From Luteimonas sp. 9C (lineage in GTDB: Bacteria; Pseudomonadota; Gammaproteobacteria; Xanthomonadales; Xanthomonadaceae), in contig NZ_LR733312.1 in assembly GCF_902506295.1 (NCBI RefSeq), positions 1,341,670-1,405,669 of the forward strand: a stretch of DNA of 64,000 bases, written 5' to 3'. The position numbers and the translations under genes were made by a program. Positions 37,111 to 48,201 of the stretch are shown here, in pieces. The notes below the pieces were generated by a model, which made no database searches, was not told where the DNA came from, and saw nothing but the letters and a program-made list of their open reading frames with translations. Position 1 is the stretch's first letter; the number at the start of each line of letters is the position of its first letter.

Positions 37111-38514
37111 ATGATGACCAAAGGCAAGCGCGTCTACGTTCTCGACACCAACGTGCTCATGCACGATCCCACGGCGCTGTTCAAGTTCGAGGAGCACGAT
37201 GTCTACCTGCCGATGCAGGTGATCGAGGAACTCGACAACGGCAAGAAGGGCACCAGCGAAGCCAGCCGCAACGCCCGGCAGGTCAGCCGCTTCCTCAACG
37301 AACTGATCGAGGCGGCGGGCAGCGACCAGATCGCGACGGGCCTGCCGTTGCTGCGGCCGCAGGGCCTGCAGCTGCGCGGCGCGCAGAGCGTCGGCAAGCT
37401 GCGGTTCCAGACCACGACACCGACCGAAGATCCGACCTCGTTCGGCGCCGCCGCGCCCGACAACCGGATCCTCGGGGCGATCCTCGACCTGGTCCGCACG
37501 GAGCCGGACTATCCGGTGGTCTTCGTCTCCAAGGACATCAACCTCCGGATCAAGGCCGCGATCGCCGGCATCCCGAACGAGGATTACGAGAACGACCGGG
37601 CGCTCGACGATTTCAGTCTGCTCTATACCGGCGCGACCGCGCTGCCGGCGGACTTCTGGACCATCCACGGCAAGGATCTGCGTTCGTGGACCGACAAGGG
37701 CCGCACGTACTACGACCTCGCCGTCTCGGAAGACGACGGCTGGTACGCCAACCAGTTCCTCTATTTGCCGGGCGACGAGGAATCCGAATTCCGCGTGACC
37801 CGGGTGGAAGAGGGCCGCGCGACGCTGCAGATCGTCGACGACTTCCGCCACAGCCAGCATGCGGTCTGGGGCATCAACGCGCGCAACCGCGAGCAGAATT
37901 TCGCGCTCAACGCGCTGATGGATCCGGAGGTCGACTTCGTCACCCTGCTCGGCACCGCCGGCACCGGCAAGACCCTGCTCGCGCTCGCCGCGGGACTGGC
38001 GCAGACGATGGACCAGCAGCGCTACCGCGAGATCATCATGACCCGCGCGACGGTGAGCGTCGGCGAGGACATCGGCTTCCTGCCCGGTACGGAAGAGGAA
38101 AAGATGACGCCCTGGATGGGCGCGCTGACCGACAACCTCGAAGTGCTGACCCACAACCAGGATGGCGGCAGCTGGGGCCGCGCGGCGACCAACGATCTGC
38201 TGGCTTCGCGCATCAAGATCCGCTCGATGAACTTCATGCGCGGGCGCACGTTCCTGTCGCGCTACCTCATCCTCGACGAGGCGCAGAACCTCACGCCCAA
38301 GCAGATGAAGACCCTGATCACCCGCGCCGGTCCCGGCACGAAGATCGTGTGCCTGGGCAACGTCGAGCAGATCGACACGCCCTACCTCACCGAGACGACG
38401 TCGGGTCTGACCTACGCGGTCGACCGCTTCAAGAACTGGGCGCACAGCGCGCACGTGACCTTGCGTCGGGGCGAGCGCTCGCGCCTGGCGGATTTCGCTT
38501 CCGAAGTCCTGTGA
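37111..38514 (+). CDS. PIN domain-PhoH family protein
   Basis: A 467-aa PhoH2-type protein joining a PIN nuclease domain (about 8-140; VYVLDTNVLMHDP with catalytic Asp) to a PhoH ATPase domain (about 260-467). Walker A is GTAGTGKT (about 281-288) and Walker B is LILDEAQN. Members are thought to be RNA-acting helicase-nucleases. The ATG at 37111 was chosen (MMTKGKRVYVL); a second ATG is the next codon. It lies 121 bp after bcp. Confidence 0.94.
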   Translation: MMTKGKRVYVLDTNVLMHDPTALFKFEEHDVYLPMQVIEELDNGKKGTSEASRNARQVSRFLNELIEAAGSDQIATGLPLLRPQGLQLRGAQSVGKLRFQTTTPTEDPTSFGAAAPDNRILGAILDLVRTEPDYPVVFVSKDINLRIKAAIAGIPNEDYENDRALDDFSLLYTGATALPADFWTIHGKDLRSWTDKGRTYYDLAVSEDDGWYANQFLYLPGDEESEFRVTRVEEGRATLQIVDDFRHSQHAVWGINARNREQNFALNALMDPEVDFVTLLGTAGTGKTLLALAAGLAQTMDQQRYREIIMTRATVSVGEDIGFLPGTEEEKMTPWMGALTDNLEVLTHNQDGGSWGRAATNDLLASRIKIRSMNFMRGRTFLSRYLILDEAQNLTPKQMKTLITRAGPGTKIVCLGNVEQIDTPYLTETTSGLTYAVDRFKNWAHSAHVTLRRGERSRLADFASEVL

Positions 38515-38689
38515 GACCCCGGCGGCCAACGGCGACGGCGCGCATCGCGCCGCGCCGTGACGCGATGCGCGGGCGGCATGTCCGCGTGTCGCGCGCGGAC
38601 GCGCAATCCTGCGGCGGCGCGCCGCACACCCAACGCCCACGACCGCAGGCGCCCGCGCCGCGCAGCACGCCGGGGCACTGAGCCTGGGC

Positions 38690-39364
38690 ATGCGGCTGCC
38701 GACGTGGGTCTGGATCGGCGCGGTCGCGCTCGCCTGCGTGGCCGGCATGGTCAACGTCATCGGCTATCTGGGATTCGAACATCAGGCGGTGAGCCATCTC
38801 ACCGGCACCACCAGTCTGCTCGGCGCCGCCCTGGTTGCGCGGGACTGGCGCATCGTCCTGCATCTGGCAGCGGTGGTCGTCGCCTTCTGCGCGGGCGCGG
38901 CGGTCAGCGGTGTGATCCTGCAGGACGAGCGCCTGCGCCTGGGTCGGCGTTACGGCGTCACGCTGGCACTCGAGGCGGCGCTGCTGGCGGCAGCGGTGCC
39001 GTTGTTCCTGCGCACCCAGATCCACGGCGCACTCCTGGCGGCGATGGCCTGCGGCCTGCAGAACGCGATGGTGACGACCTACAGCGGTGCGCTGGTGCGC
39101 ACCACGCATCTGAGCGGCATGTTCACCGACCTCGGTCTCGGTCTCGGCCATCTGATCCGGGGACGCGCGCTACCGGTCAGACGCCTGTCGCTCAGCGCAC
39201 TCATCATCGGCGGCTTTCTCGGCGGCGGCATCGCCGGCGCCTGGCTCTACGGCGCGATCGGCTATCGGGCGCTGCTGGTCCCCGCGGCGCTGACCGGCGT
39301 GACGGGCATCGGCTACACCCTGTACCGGCACTGGCGCGGCGCACGCCCCGACGGCGCGCACTGA
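38690..39364 (+). CDS. DUF1275 (YoaK family) membrane protein
   Basis: A 224-aa integral membrane protein with about six hydrophobic segments. The conserved DUF1275 features are [24 protein letters not shown] near the N-terminus and [23 protein letters not shown] in the middle. The function is unknown; small-solute transport has been proposed for relatives. It stands 175 bp after the PhoH gene with no visible terminator between. Confidence 0.9.
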   Translation: MRLPTWVWIGAVALACVAGMVNVIGYLGFEHQAVSHLTGTTSLLGAALVARDWRIVLHLAAVVVAFCAGAAVSGVILQDERLRLGRRYGVTLALEAALLAAAVPLFLRTQIHGALLAAMACGLQNAMVTTYSGALVRTTHLSGMFTDLGLGLGHLIRGRALPVRRLSLSALIIGGFLGGGIAGAWLYGAIGYRALLVPAALTGVTGIGYTLYRHWRGARPDGAH

Positions 39365-39403
39365 ACCGCTGCGATGCACGGCGCCCGCAGGCACAATGCA
39401 CGC

Positions 39404-40216
39404 ATGTCGCACACGTCTGCACGCCCCCGCTCCGCACTGACCATCGCCGGCTCCGATTCCGGCGGTGGCGCCGGCATCCAGGCCGATCTGAAGACCTTCG
39501 CCGCGCACGGTGTGCATGGCCTGTCCGCGATCGCCGCGCTCACCGCACAGCACACCCGCGGCGTCACCGCGGTGCATGCGCCGCCGGTCGCATTCCTGCG
39601 CGCGCAGATCGATGCCTGCTTCGACGATTTCGACGTGTGCGGCGTCAAGATCGGCATGCTCGCGACCGCCGAGATCGTCGAAGCGGTTGCCGCTGCGTTG
39701 GCGCTGCATCCCGACGTGCCGGTGGTGCTGGACCCGGTGATGATCGCGACCTCCGGCGCCAAGCTGCTCGACGACGATGCCCTGGGCGCCTTGCGGGAGC
39801 GCTTGATCCCGCGCGCACACGTGCTGACACCGAACCTGCCGGAAGCCGAACTGCTGCTCGGTCGACGCATCGCGGCGGGCGCCGATGCCGACGTGGCGCT
39901 GGCCGCGCTGCGTGCACTCGGCGCGCAGGGCGTCCTGCTCAAGGGCGGCCATCTCGACGAAGGCGATGAGGTCATCGATCGCTACGCCGATGCCGCGACG
40001 GCCTTCGCGCACCGGGCCCCGCGGCTGGACATCGACGGCCACGGCACCGGCTGCACGCTGTCGTCGGCGATCGCGGCCCGCCTCGCGCTCGGCGATGAAG
40101 CGGCAGCTGCATGCCGCGCCGGCATCGACTACGTGCACCGCGCCATGCGCGATGCCTATCGACCGGGCCGCAGCGCGGTCAGCGTGCTCGGACACCTGGG
40201 TCCGATCGCATCGTGA
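39404..40216 (+). CDS. thiD: hydroxymethylpyrimidine/phosphomethylpyrimidine kinase
   Basis: ThiD phosphorylates HMP and HMP-P in thiamine synthesis. The 270-aa protein has [44 protein letters not shown] and the C-terminal [15 protein letters not shown] motif with the anion-hole GTGC. The ATG at 39404 was chosen over one ten codons earlier. No TPP riboswitch is recognisable upstream. Its stop overlaps the start of the next gene (GTGA). Confidence 0.96.
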   Translation: MSHTSARPRSALTIAGSDSGGGAGIQADLKTFAAHGVHGLSAIAALTAQHTRGVTAVHAPPVAFLRAQIDACFDDFDVCGVKIGMLATAEIVEAVAAALALHPDVPVVLDPVMIATSGAKLLDDDALGALRERLIPRAHVLTPNLPEAELLLGRRIAAGADADVALAALRALGAQGVLLKGGHLDEGDEVIDRYADAATAFAHRAPRLDIDGHGTGCTLSSAIAARLALGDEAAAACRAGIDYVHRAMRDAYRPGRSAVSVLGHLGPIAS

Positions 40217-41052
40217 GTACGGCGGCGACCCGCGTCGAGTCGCTCGACAGCGACGACGGCCATCGCGTCGAGCTGATCATCCGCGTCCCCGATGCGCCGA
40301 CGCGCCGGGTGCTGTGGTTGCCGGCGATGGGCGTCCCCGCCCGGCATTACCTGCCCTTCGCCGACGCGCTGTCGGCGCGCGGTGTCGCGGTCGGCCTGCA
40401 CGAATGGCGCGGTATCGGTTCGAGCAGCCTGCGCGCCGGCCGCGCGCACGACTGGGGGTATCAGGACCTGCTGGCCGACATCGCGCGCAGCGAAGCGGCG
40501 CTGGATGCCGCGGTGCCCGGCGCGATGCGCATCATCGGCGGACACAGCCTCGGCGGTCAGCTCGCCTGTTGCCATCTCGCGTTGCAGCCGGACGCGGCCG
40601 ACGCGCTCTGGCTGGTCGCCAGCGGCGCGCCCTACTGGCGCGCGTTTCCGCGCCGTGTGCGCTACACGCTGCCGCCGCTGTATCGCTTCATGGACTGGCT
40701 CGCGCGCGCGCGCGGCGTATTGCCGGGCCGACGGCTCGGCTTCGCCGGCAACGAATCGCGCGGCGTGATCGCCGACTGGACGCGCAGCGGATTGCGCGGG
40801 CGTTACACGGCGCGTGGCCTCGACGTCGACATCGACGCGGCGATGGCGCGGGTCGAGGTGCCTGTGCGCGCAGCCTGGCTCGAGGACGACTGGCTCGGCC
40901 CCGCATCGTCACTGCGTTTCCTGCTCGGCAAACTCGGCAGCGCGGACGCCGCGACCACTGGATTCGATGCCGCGCGCCTGGGCGCGCAGGCCGACCATTT
41001 CGCCTGGATGCGCACACCGGACGCGATCGCCGCCTGGCTCGCCGACGCCTGA
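40213..41052 (+). CDS. alpha/beta fold hydrolase, coupled to thiD
   Basis: A 279-aa cytoplasmic alpha/beta hydrolase. The nucleophile elbow is GGHSLGGQLA (about residues 115-124), with an oxyanion-region motif LPAMGVPARHY. A late histidine that could complete the triad is in QADHFAWM. The substrate is not known. The GTG start overlaps the thiD stop, indicating coupling. Confidence 0.85.
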   Translation: MSTAATRVESLDSDDGHRVELIIRVPDAPTRRVLWLPAMGVPARHYLPFADALSARGVAVGLHEWRGIGSSSLRAGRAHDWGYQDLLADIARSEAALDAAVPGAMRIIGGHSLGGQLACCHLALQPDAADALWLVASGAPYWRAFPRRVRYTLPPLYRFMDWLARARGVLPGRRLGFAGNESRGVIADWTRSGLRGRYTARGLDVDIDAAMARVEVPVRAAWLEDDWLGPASSLRFLLGKLGSADAATTGFDAARLGAQADHFAWMRTPDAIAAWLADA

Positions 41053-41107
41053 GCCTTCTGCAGGGGGCCGCTACACTGCGCCGATTGCCCAACGAGCGAC
41101 TCCCTGC

Positions 41108-42398
41108 ATGACCGCACCGCTGCCCGCACGCGACGACATCCGCATTGCCGTGATCGGCCTCGGCTACGTCGGTCTGCCGCTCGCGGTCGCGTTCGGCCGC
41201 CGCCATGCGACGCTGGGCTTCAACATCGATCGGACGCGCGTGGACGGCCTGCAGCACGGCGAGGACCACACCCGCGAACTGTCGCGCGACGAGCTGCGCG
41301 CGGCCGCGCAGCTGCCGCTACAGCGCAGACGCAGCCGAGCTCGCGAGCTGCAACGTGCACATCGTCACCGTGCCCACGCCGGTCGACGCCTACAAGCGGC
41401 CCGACCTGTCGGCACTGGAAGCATCGAGCCGTGCGGTCGGTGCAGCCTTGCAGCGCGGCGGCGTGGTGATCTTCGAGTCGACGGTCTACCCGGGCGCGAC
41501 GGAAGAGATCTGCGTGCCGATCCTCGAGGCCGCATCCGGCCTTCGTTTCCTCGAGGATTTCCATGTCGGCTACAGCCCCGAACGCATCAATCCGGGCGAC
41601 AAGCAGCACCGTCTGGAGAACACGCTGAAGGTCACGGCCGGCTCCAGTGACGCGGCGGCGGACTTCGTCGACGCGCTGTACCGCGACATCGTCGAGGCAG
41701 GCACGCACCGCGTGTCGAGCATCCGTGTCGCCGAGGCGGCCAAGGTCATCGAGAACACCCAGCGCGACGTCAACATCGCCCTGGTCAACGAACTCGCATT
41801 GATCTTCGACCGGCTCGGCATCGATACGCACGAGGTGCTGGAAGCGGCCGGGACGAAGTGGAACTTCCTGCCCTTCCGGCCGGGCCTCGTCGGCGGACAC
41901 TGCATCGGCGTGGATCCGTATTACCTGACGCACAAGGCGCAGGAGATCGGCTACCACCCTGAAGTCATTCTGGCCGGGCGCCGCATCAACGACAGCATGG
42001 GCCTGCACGTCGCCCAGCGCGTGGTGAAGCTGATGCAGCAGCGCGGCATCCAGACCGCCGGCGCGCGCGTGCTGGTGCTGGGCCTGGCGTTCAAGGAAAA
42101 CTGTCCGGACCTGCGCAATACGCGCGTCATCGATGTCGTGCGCGAGTTGCAGAGCTACAGCATCGAAGTGGATGTGCACGATCCGTGGGTCGCCGCGGCG
42201 TATGCACAGCACGAGTACGGCCTGACGCCGATCGCGATGCCGGAGTCCGCCGCCTACGACGCGGTCGTGCTCGCCGTCGCCCACACCCAGTTCCGCGAAC
42301 TCGGTGCCGACGGTCTGCGTGCATTCGGCAAGCCGGGCGCGGTGCTGTTCGACGTCAAGGCGATCCTGCCCGCGGACGCGGTGGACGCGCGCCTGTAG
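41108..42398 (+). pseudogene. tviB: nucleotide-sugar dehydrogenase (TviB/WbpO-like), frameshifted
   Basis: Two overlapping frames together encode a normal UDP-N-acetylhexosamine 6-dehydrogenase of about 429 aa. The first frame (from ATG 41108) has the Rossmann motif [18 protein letters not shown] and runs to ELRAAAQL. The second continues in the next frame with [20 protein letters not shown] and contains the catalytic-cysteine segment [15 protein letters not shown] and the C-terminal [16 protein letters not shown]. The junction is at about 41315, where one extra C in ctgccgc breaks the frame. Either the gene is inactive, the base is a sequence error, or expression needs frameshifting. No polysaccharide genes surround it. 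Confidence 0.85.
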
Positions 42399-42806
42399 CG
42401 CATCGCGTCGGCGCGCGGCGGCCGCCGCGGATCTGTTCCAGCTGCGGACGCATGGACCGGGCGCATTGCCTTGGCGGCAGCGGGTCGATTGCGTCAGTCC
42501 GCGTCGCAGCGCGACGCGTGTTACCACGACGTCCGATCGCAATCAGCCTCGCGGGCGCGCCGCACCGCGCGCCGGATTGAGGCACGCACGCCGGGCGCGC
42601 CCTCTTGCATCGCGTATGCGCAGGGCGCAGCGCTCGCGCCTCCACAAGATGCGGTGTTGTGCGAAGCCCGATCGGGCGACTCCGTGCAGGCCCTGCCATC
42701 GCAACCGGCATCAAAGGCACGCGTCGCCGCGCATGCGCTGCTACCGTTCTTGAGACAGCCCTGTTCAAACCATCGCCGGCATCGCGACGAAAAACACGCG
42801 CGCAAC
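42399..42806. other. gene-free stretch
   Basis: About 400 bp between the broken dehydrogenase gene and the tRNA-Arg terminator. Open frames here are short, Arg-rich or mutually overlapping and show no signal peptide, motif or ribosome site that I recognise. No repeat or RNA structure was evident by eye. It could be decayed coding sequence. Confidence 0.5.
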
Positions 42807-42832
42807 AAAAAAGCCAGCGATCGCTCGCTGGC
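42807..42832 (-). terminator. intrinsic terminator of tRNA-Arg
   Basis: On the minus strand a perfect 7-bp stem, gccagcg and cgctggc (42826-42832 with 42813-42819), is followed by six T (42807-42812). It lies 13 bp after the tRNA-Arg CCA end. Confidence 0.85.
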
Positions 42833-42845
42833 CTCTTCGTTGTTC

Positions 42846-42922
42846 TGGTGCGCCCGGAAGGATTCGAACCTCCGACCCCCAAGTTCGTAGCCTGGTGCTC
42901 TATCCAACTGAGCTACGGGCGC
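42846..42922 (-). tRNA. tRNA-Arg (anticodon ACG)
   Basis: A 77-nt cloverleaf with encoded CCA. The acceptor GCGCCCG pairs with CGGGCGC, the anticodon arm is CCAGG-CTACGAA-CTTGG with anticodon ACG, and the T-loop contains TTCGAAT. A34 is normally converted to inosine, so it reads CGU, CGC and CGA. It corresponds to the argV-type genes downstream of csrA and serV in E. coli. Confidence 0.97.
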
Positions 42923-42938
42923 CTTGAACAGAAGCGGA

Positions 42939-42967
42939 ATTTTCTAGCAAAACGTTGGCTTCGTCAA
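42939..42967 (-). promoter_or_regulatory. candidate promoter of tRNA-Arg
   Basis: On the minus strand TTGACG (42962-42967) is followed after 17 bp by GAAAAT (42939-42944). The predicted start would lie about 10 bp before the tRNA. The interval between the two tRNAs is clearly AT-richer than its surroundings. Confidence 0.5.
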
Positions 42968-43025
42968 CCACTGGCAGGAATTTTTTCTGTTCGATTTCCG
43001 GAGAAATCAGATCGAATTCGAGCAG

Positions 43026-43118
43026 TGGCGGAGAGTGAGGGATTCGAACCCTCGATGGAGTTTTAAGCCCCATACTCCCTTAGCAGGGGAGCCCCTTCAG
43101 CCACTCGGGCAACTCTCC
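43026..43118 (-). tRNA. tRNA-Ser (anticodon GCT)
   Basis: A 93-nt class II tRNA with encoded CCA and a long variable arm. The acceptor GGAGAGT pairs with ACTCTCC, and the anticodon arm is CTCCC-CTGCTAA-GGGAG with anticodon GCT, reading AGC and AGU. It lies 50 bp after csrA on the same strand, as serV does in E. coli. Confidence 0.97.
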
Positions 43119-43168
43119 GAAGCAACACGTTCGACGCAAGCGCCGAACGCGGTGCGAAGGATAACGGC

Positions 43169-43375
43169 TCAGGGCGTCTGCGGCAAATCTTCTTGCACGA
43201 CAGCGGCATCGTGTTCGCTGTGGATGCGCTGGTAGATCTCTTCGCGGTGCACGGCGACATCCTTGGGGGCGGTGATACCGATCCGCACCTGGTTGCCCTT
43301 GACGCCCAAAACGGTCACCGAGACCTGGTCACCAATCATCAGCGTCTCTCCGACGCGGCGGGTCAAAATCAACAT
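43169..43375 (-). CDS. csrA: carbon storage regulator CsrA
   Basis: A 68-aa RNA-binding regulator that blocks or stabilises mRNAs at GGA motifs. The sequence [20 protein letters not shown] and the conserved [12 protein letters not shown] are diagnostic. The ATG at 43373-43375 has an AGGAG ribosome site about 7 bp upstream. alaS ends 158 bp upstream and tRNA-Ser follows. Confidence 0.98.
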   Translation of the reverse strand: MLILTRRVGETLMIGDQVSVTVLGVKGNQVRIGITAPKDVAVHREEIYQRIHSEHDAAVVQEDLPQTP

Positions 43376-43390
43376 GTCAATCTCCTGGAA

Positions 43391-43412
43391 CCGGCGCGTT
43401 TCGACGCGCCGG
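43391..43412 (-). promoter_or_regulatory. hairpin in the csrA leader
   Basis: A perfect 9-bp stem, ccggcgcgt and acgcgccgg, with a 4-nt loop (cgaa on the minus strand), ends about 4 bp before the csrA AGGAG site. No T-run follows, so it is not a terminator for alaS. A hairpin next to a GGA-containing ribosome site could take part in CsrA autoregulation, but this is an inference. Confidence 0.45.
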
Positions 43413-43533
43413 CGTGGACTGTATTCGGACCGTTCTCGACCTTGGAAACCGATTACAGACCTCATTTAGGCCGTGAAGCATGTCCCCTGCCGCGCAGCCG
43501 GTCAACAACCCGGCGCGCGCGTTTAGCGCCCGC

Positions 43534-46179
43534 TTAGCCGAGACGTTCCGCCACCAACTGGCGCACTTCACCAAGCACGGCCAGCAACGCCGGTCCGTCC
43601 TCTCCGCCGCCCTGGGCCATGTCGGGCCGACCGCCTCCCTTGCCGCCTGTGCGGGCGGCGACATGCGACAGCAGTTCGCCCGCCTTGATGCGACCGGTGG
43701 CCGCCCCACCGACGCCGGCCACCAGGGCCGCCTTGCCGTCGCTGGCACCTGCAAGTACGACGACGACATCGACGAGCTGCTGCTTGAGGCGATCGACCGC
43801 ATCACGCAAGGCCTTGGCATCGAGTCCTTCTAGACGCGCGGCAACGACCTTGATGCCGGCGACGTCGATCGCGGAGGCGCCGAGGTCCGCGGTCGCGCCG
43901 CTGGCCGCCTTGGCTTTCAGCGATTCGAGCTCGCGCTCCAGCTGCTTCTGCCGGTCGAGCAATGCGCGCAGGCGCTCGCCGACTTCGCCGGCGGTACCGC
44001 CGAGCAGGCCGGCCGCGTGACGCATGCGCTCTTCATCGCTGCGCACGTGGTCGAGCGCGGCTTGACCGGTCAGTGCTTCGATACGGCGCACGCCGGACGA
44101 CACGCCACCTTCCGTGACGAGCTTGAACAGACCGATGCGGCCGGTGCGGTCGACATGCGTGCCGCCGCACAGCTCCACCGATTCGCCCATCGTCACCACG
44201 CGGACGCGCTCGCCGTATTTCTCGCCGAACAACGCCATCGCGCCGGAATCGAGCGCGGCCTGCATGTCCATCTGCTCGATGCTGACCGGATGATTGGCAC
44301 GCACTTCGACATTGACCCGGCGTTCGATCTCGGCGAGTTCGTCGGCCGTCACCGGCTGGAAGTGCGAAAAGTCGAAACGCAGGCGTTCGGGCGCGACCAG
44401 CGAGCCCTTCTGCGCGACGTGGGTGCCGAGCAGATCGCGCAGCGCGCCGTGCAGCAGGTGCGTCGCGCTGTGGTTGAGCACGATGGTGCCGCGGCGCGCG
44501 CTGTCGATCGCGCCACGCACACGGTCACCGCGCCGCAGCGTGCCCGAGATCAGACGCCCGACATGACCGTGGAACTGGCCCGCGAACTTCTGCGTGTCCT
44601 CGACTTCGAAACGCACACCGTCGGCTTCGAGCACACCGGTATCGCCGACCTGCCCGCCCGACTCGCCGTAGAACGGGGTGCGATCGAGGATCACGACGAC
44701 CTCGTCGCCGGCCGAGGCGGACTCGACCGGACGGCCACCCACCAGCAGTGCGACGACCTGCAGGTCACCGGCTTCATGCTGGTCGTCGCCGACAAACACG
44801 GTCGGCGTCAGCTGGGCGACGAGGTCGGCCGACAGCCCCGCGCTCGAGGTGAACTTGCCTGCGGCGCGCGCGGTCTCGCGCTGGCGCTGCATGGCGGCGT
44901 CGAAGCCCGGCATGTCGACCTCGAGACCGCGCTCGCGCGCGATGTCCTGGGTGAGATCGAGCGGGAAGCCATAGGTGTCGTAGAGACGGAACGCATCCTC
45001 GCCGGGAATCGCACCGTTGCTGCGCGAGGCGACGTCATCGAAGATCCGCATGCCGGCGTCCAGCGTTTCGGCAAAGCGTTCTTCTTCCGCCTTGAGCGCG
45101 CGCTCGACCAGTTCGCGCTTTTCGCGCAGCTCCGGATACGCATCGCCCATCACGTCGTCGAGCGTGCCGACCATCGCACTGAAGAACGGCTGGCGCACGC
45201 CGAGCATCCAACCGTGGCGCAGCGCGCGGCGGATGATCCGGCGCAGTACGTAACCGCGGCCTTCATTCGACGGCAGCACACCGTCGACGATCAGGAAGCT
45301 GCAGGCGCGGATGTGATCGGCGATCACGCGCAGCGACTTGTTCTCCAGATCCTGCGTGCCGGTGAGCTCGCCGGCCTTGCGGATCAAGGCCTGGAACAGG
45401 TCGATCTCGTAGTTGCTGTGCACGCCCTGCAGGATCGCGGCAAGGCGCTCCAGGCCCATGCCGGTGTCGACGCACGGTGCAGGCAGCGGCACCAGCGTGC
45501 CGTCGGACTGCTTGTCGAACTGCATGAAAACCAGGTTCCATATCTCGATGAAACGGTCGCCGTCCTCGTCGGGCGAGCCCGGCGGGCCACCGAAGTGCGC
45601 GGGTCCGTGGTCGTAGAAGATCTCGGTGCAGGGGCCACAGGGGCCGGTGTCGGCCATCTGCCAGAAATTGTCGGAGGCGAACGGCGCACCCTTGTTGTCG
45701 CCGATGCGGACGATGCGGTCTTCGGGAATGCCGACCATGTCACGCCACAGCGCGTAGGCCTCGTCGTCGGTCTGGTAGACCGTGACCAGCAGGCGCTCGG
45801 CGGGCAGCTTCCAGACCTGCGTGAGCAGTTTCCAGGCCCAGGCGATGGCGTCCTGCTTGAAGTAGTCGCCGAACGACCAGTTGCCGAGCATCTCGAAGAA
45901 AGTGTGGTGACGCGCGGTGTAGCCGACGACGTCGAGATCGTTGTGCTTGCCGCCCGCGCGCAGGCAGCGCTGGACGTCGGCCGCGCGCACGTAGCTGCGC
46001 TTCTCGGCGCCGAGGAACACGTCCTTGAACTGCACCATGCCGGAGTTGGTGAACAGCAGCGTGGGATCGTTGCCGGGCACCAGCGGCGCCGACGGGACGA
46101 TGGTGTGGCCCTTGCCCTTGAAGAACTCGAGGAAGTCGCTGCGGATCTGGGCGGTGCTGGTGGGGGTCTGCGTGGTCAT
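43534..46179 (-). CDS. alaS: alanyl-tRNA synthetase
   Basis: AlaS charges tRNA-Ala. The 881-aa protein has the class II core ([20 protein letters not shown] and [15 protein letters not shown]), the editing domain with [11 protein letters not shown] and the zinc-type [10 protein letters not shown], and a C-terminal coiled coil plus DHH-associated domain ([12 protein letters not shown]). The ATG at 46177-46179 gives the standard length. It sits between recX and csrA as in E. coli. Confidence 0.98.
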   Translation of the reverse strand: MTTQTPTSTAQIRSDFLEFFKGKGHTIVPSAPLVPGNDPTLLFTNSGMVQFKDVFLGAEKRSYVRAADVQRCLRAGGKHNDLDVVGYTARHHTFFEMLGNWSFGDYFKQDAIAWAWKLLTQVWKLPAERLLVTVYQTDDEAYALWRDMVGIPEDRIVRIGDNKGAPFASDNFWQMADTGPCGPCTEIFYDHGPAHFGGPPGSPDEDGDRFIEIWNLVFMQFDKQSDGTLVPLPAPCVDTGMGLERLAAILQGVHSNYEIDLFQALIRKAGELTGTQDLENKSLRVIADHIRACSFLIVDGVLPSNEGRGYVLRRIIRRALRHGWMLGVRQPFFSAMVGTLDDVMGDAYPELREKRELVERALKAEEERFAETLDAGMRIFDDVASRSNGAIPGEDAFRLYDTYGFPLDLTQDIARERGLEVDMPGFDAAMQRQRETARAAGKFTSSAGLSADLVAQLTPTVFVGDDQHEAGDLQVVALLVGGRPVESASAGDEVVVILDRTPFYGESGGQVGDTGVLEADGVRFEVEDTQKFAGQFHGHVGRLISGTLRRGDRVRGAIDSARRGTIVLNHSATHLLHGALRDLLGTHVAQKGSLVAPERLRFDFSHFQPVTADELAEIERRVNVEVRANHPVSIEQMDMQAALDSGAMALFGEKYGERVRVVTMGESVELCGGTHVDRTGRIGLFKLVTEGGVSSGVRRIEALTGQAALDHVRSDEERMRHAAGLLGGTAGEVGERLRALLDRQKQLERELESLKAKAASGATADLGASAIDVAGIKVVAARLEGLDAKALRDAVDRLKQQLVDVVVVLAGASDGKAALVAGVGGAATGRIKAGELLSHVAARTGGKGGGRPDMAQGGGEDGPALLAVLGEVRQLVAERLG

Positions 46180-46355
46180 GGGCCTGGCGTGACGGTCGTG
46201 CTGGAGGGAATGGGCATCCCCGGCAGCCGTGCGCGTCCGCCATCTAGACGGGTGCAGGTCCGGAGCAGTGCCCACAGCCGCAAAGGGTAGCAGGCCGTCC
46301 GGGGGCTACGCGCCCCGCCGCTTCGGCACCCGATGCCGCAGCGTCTCGCAGTGAC

Positions 46356-46971
46356 TCAGCCGTTCCGCCCATCCCGCAAAGCGCGCACCGCGCCATAGGC
46401 GGTCTCGCCATCGAATCCACGGCGCAGCAGGAAATCCACGGCCTTGCGCCGCAGTGCCGGATCGTCTTCGAACGCGGCCACATCGTAACGGCGCTCGAGC
46501 AGATCACGCGCGCGTTGTGGCCAATCGGCCTCCCCGTCGGCGGCCAGTGATTCGAAGGCGGCGGCAATCTTGCCGGCATCGAGCCGATGCGTCGCCAGTT
46601 CGGCCTCGATCCGCAGCGGGCCGTGGCCGCCCGTGGCGCGGCTTCGGGCGAGGCTCGCGGCGAAGCGGCCGTCGTCCTGCCAGCCGGCCGCGCGCATGCG
46701 TTCGACGGCGTCGGCGGCGGATTCGGGCTCGATGCCGCGCGCCGCGAGCTTGCGAAGCAGTTCGGGCTGGGAATGCTCACGCCGTACCAGCAACGACAAC
46801 GCCCGCTGGGCGGGCGTCAGTTCGCGGCGTTTCTTGCGCCTGCCTGCGGCAGGCGGGTCACCTTCGGCGGTCGCGCCAGACCCGACTGCGTCGAAGGCAT
46901 CCACGGACCCGCCAGCCGGCAGGTCCGTGTCATGCGATTCGCGGCCGCCGGGCAAGCCCGACGCGACCGGC

Positions 46972-46994
<23 letters not shown>
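46356..46994 (-). CDS. recX: regulatory protein RecX
   Basis: RecX binds RecA filaments and limits RecA activity. The 212-aa protein has the tandem three-helix RecX repeats ([43 protein letters not shown]). A longer than usual N-terminal extension of about 50 residues is acidic and Gly-rich, followed by basic KKRREL. The ATG at 46992-46994 overlaps the end of recA by 23 bp; a later start cannot be excluded because the extension is not family-typical. Confidence 0.9.
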
Positions 46995-48015
<1,021 letters not shown>

Positions 48016-48106
48016 CGTGGTGGTCCTCGTCATTCGTGTTCCGGTCTGGTGGAAGCATCCTCGCAGTCGCAGGTCGCACAGCTTGCGACGCTGCCGGGAG
48101 GACACA

Positions 48107-48136
48107 AAATTAAGTGGCGGTGTGGCGGCCGGTCAG
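48107..48136 (-). promoter_or_regulatory. candidate recA promoter
   Basis: On the minus strand CTGACC (48131-48136) and TAATTT (48107-48112) are spaced by 18 bp in an otherwise GC-rich interval. The predicted leader is about 85 nt. The match is moderate, and recA could also be read from the lexA promoter. Confidence 0.35.
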
Positions 48137-48201
48137 CGGCGCGCGGCGCGGATGACGGTCGGGGAACACCGCGCGCGCCATGCGCACAAGCGGCCGCGCG
48201 C

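Noticed and set aside
39365..39403. TPP riboswitch before thiD
   Set aside because: The gap is only 39 bp and lacks the THI-box sequence.
42846..43118. tRNA genes as integration site of a mobile element
   Set aside because: No integrase, no duplicated tRNA 3' end and no foreign-looking genes adjoin the tRNAs.
44017..46290. 757-codon plus-strand open frame opposite alaS
   Set aside because: Shadow of alaS; no recognisable domain.
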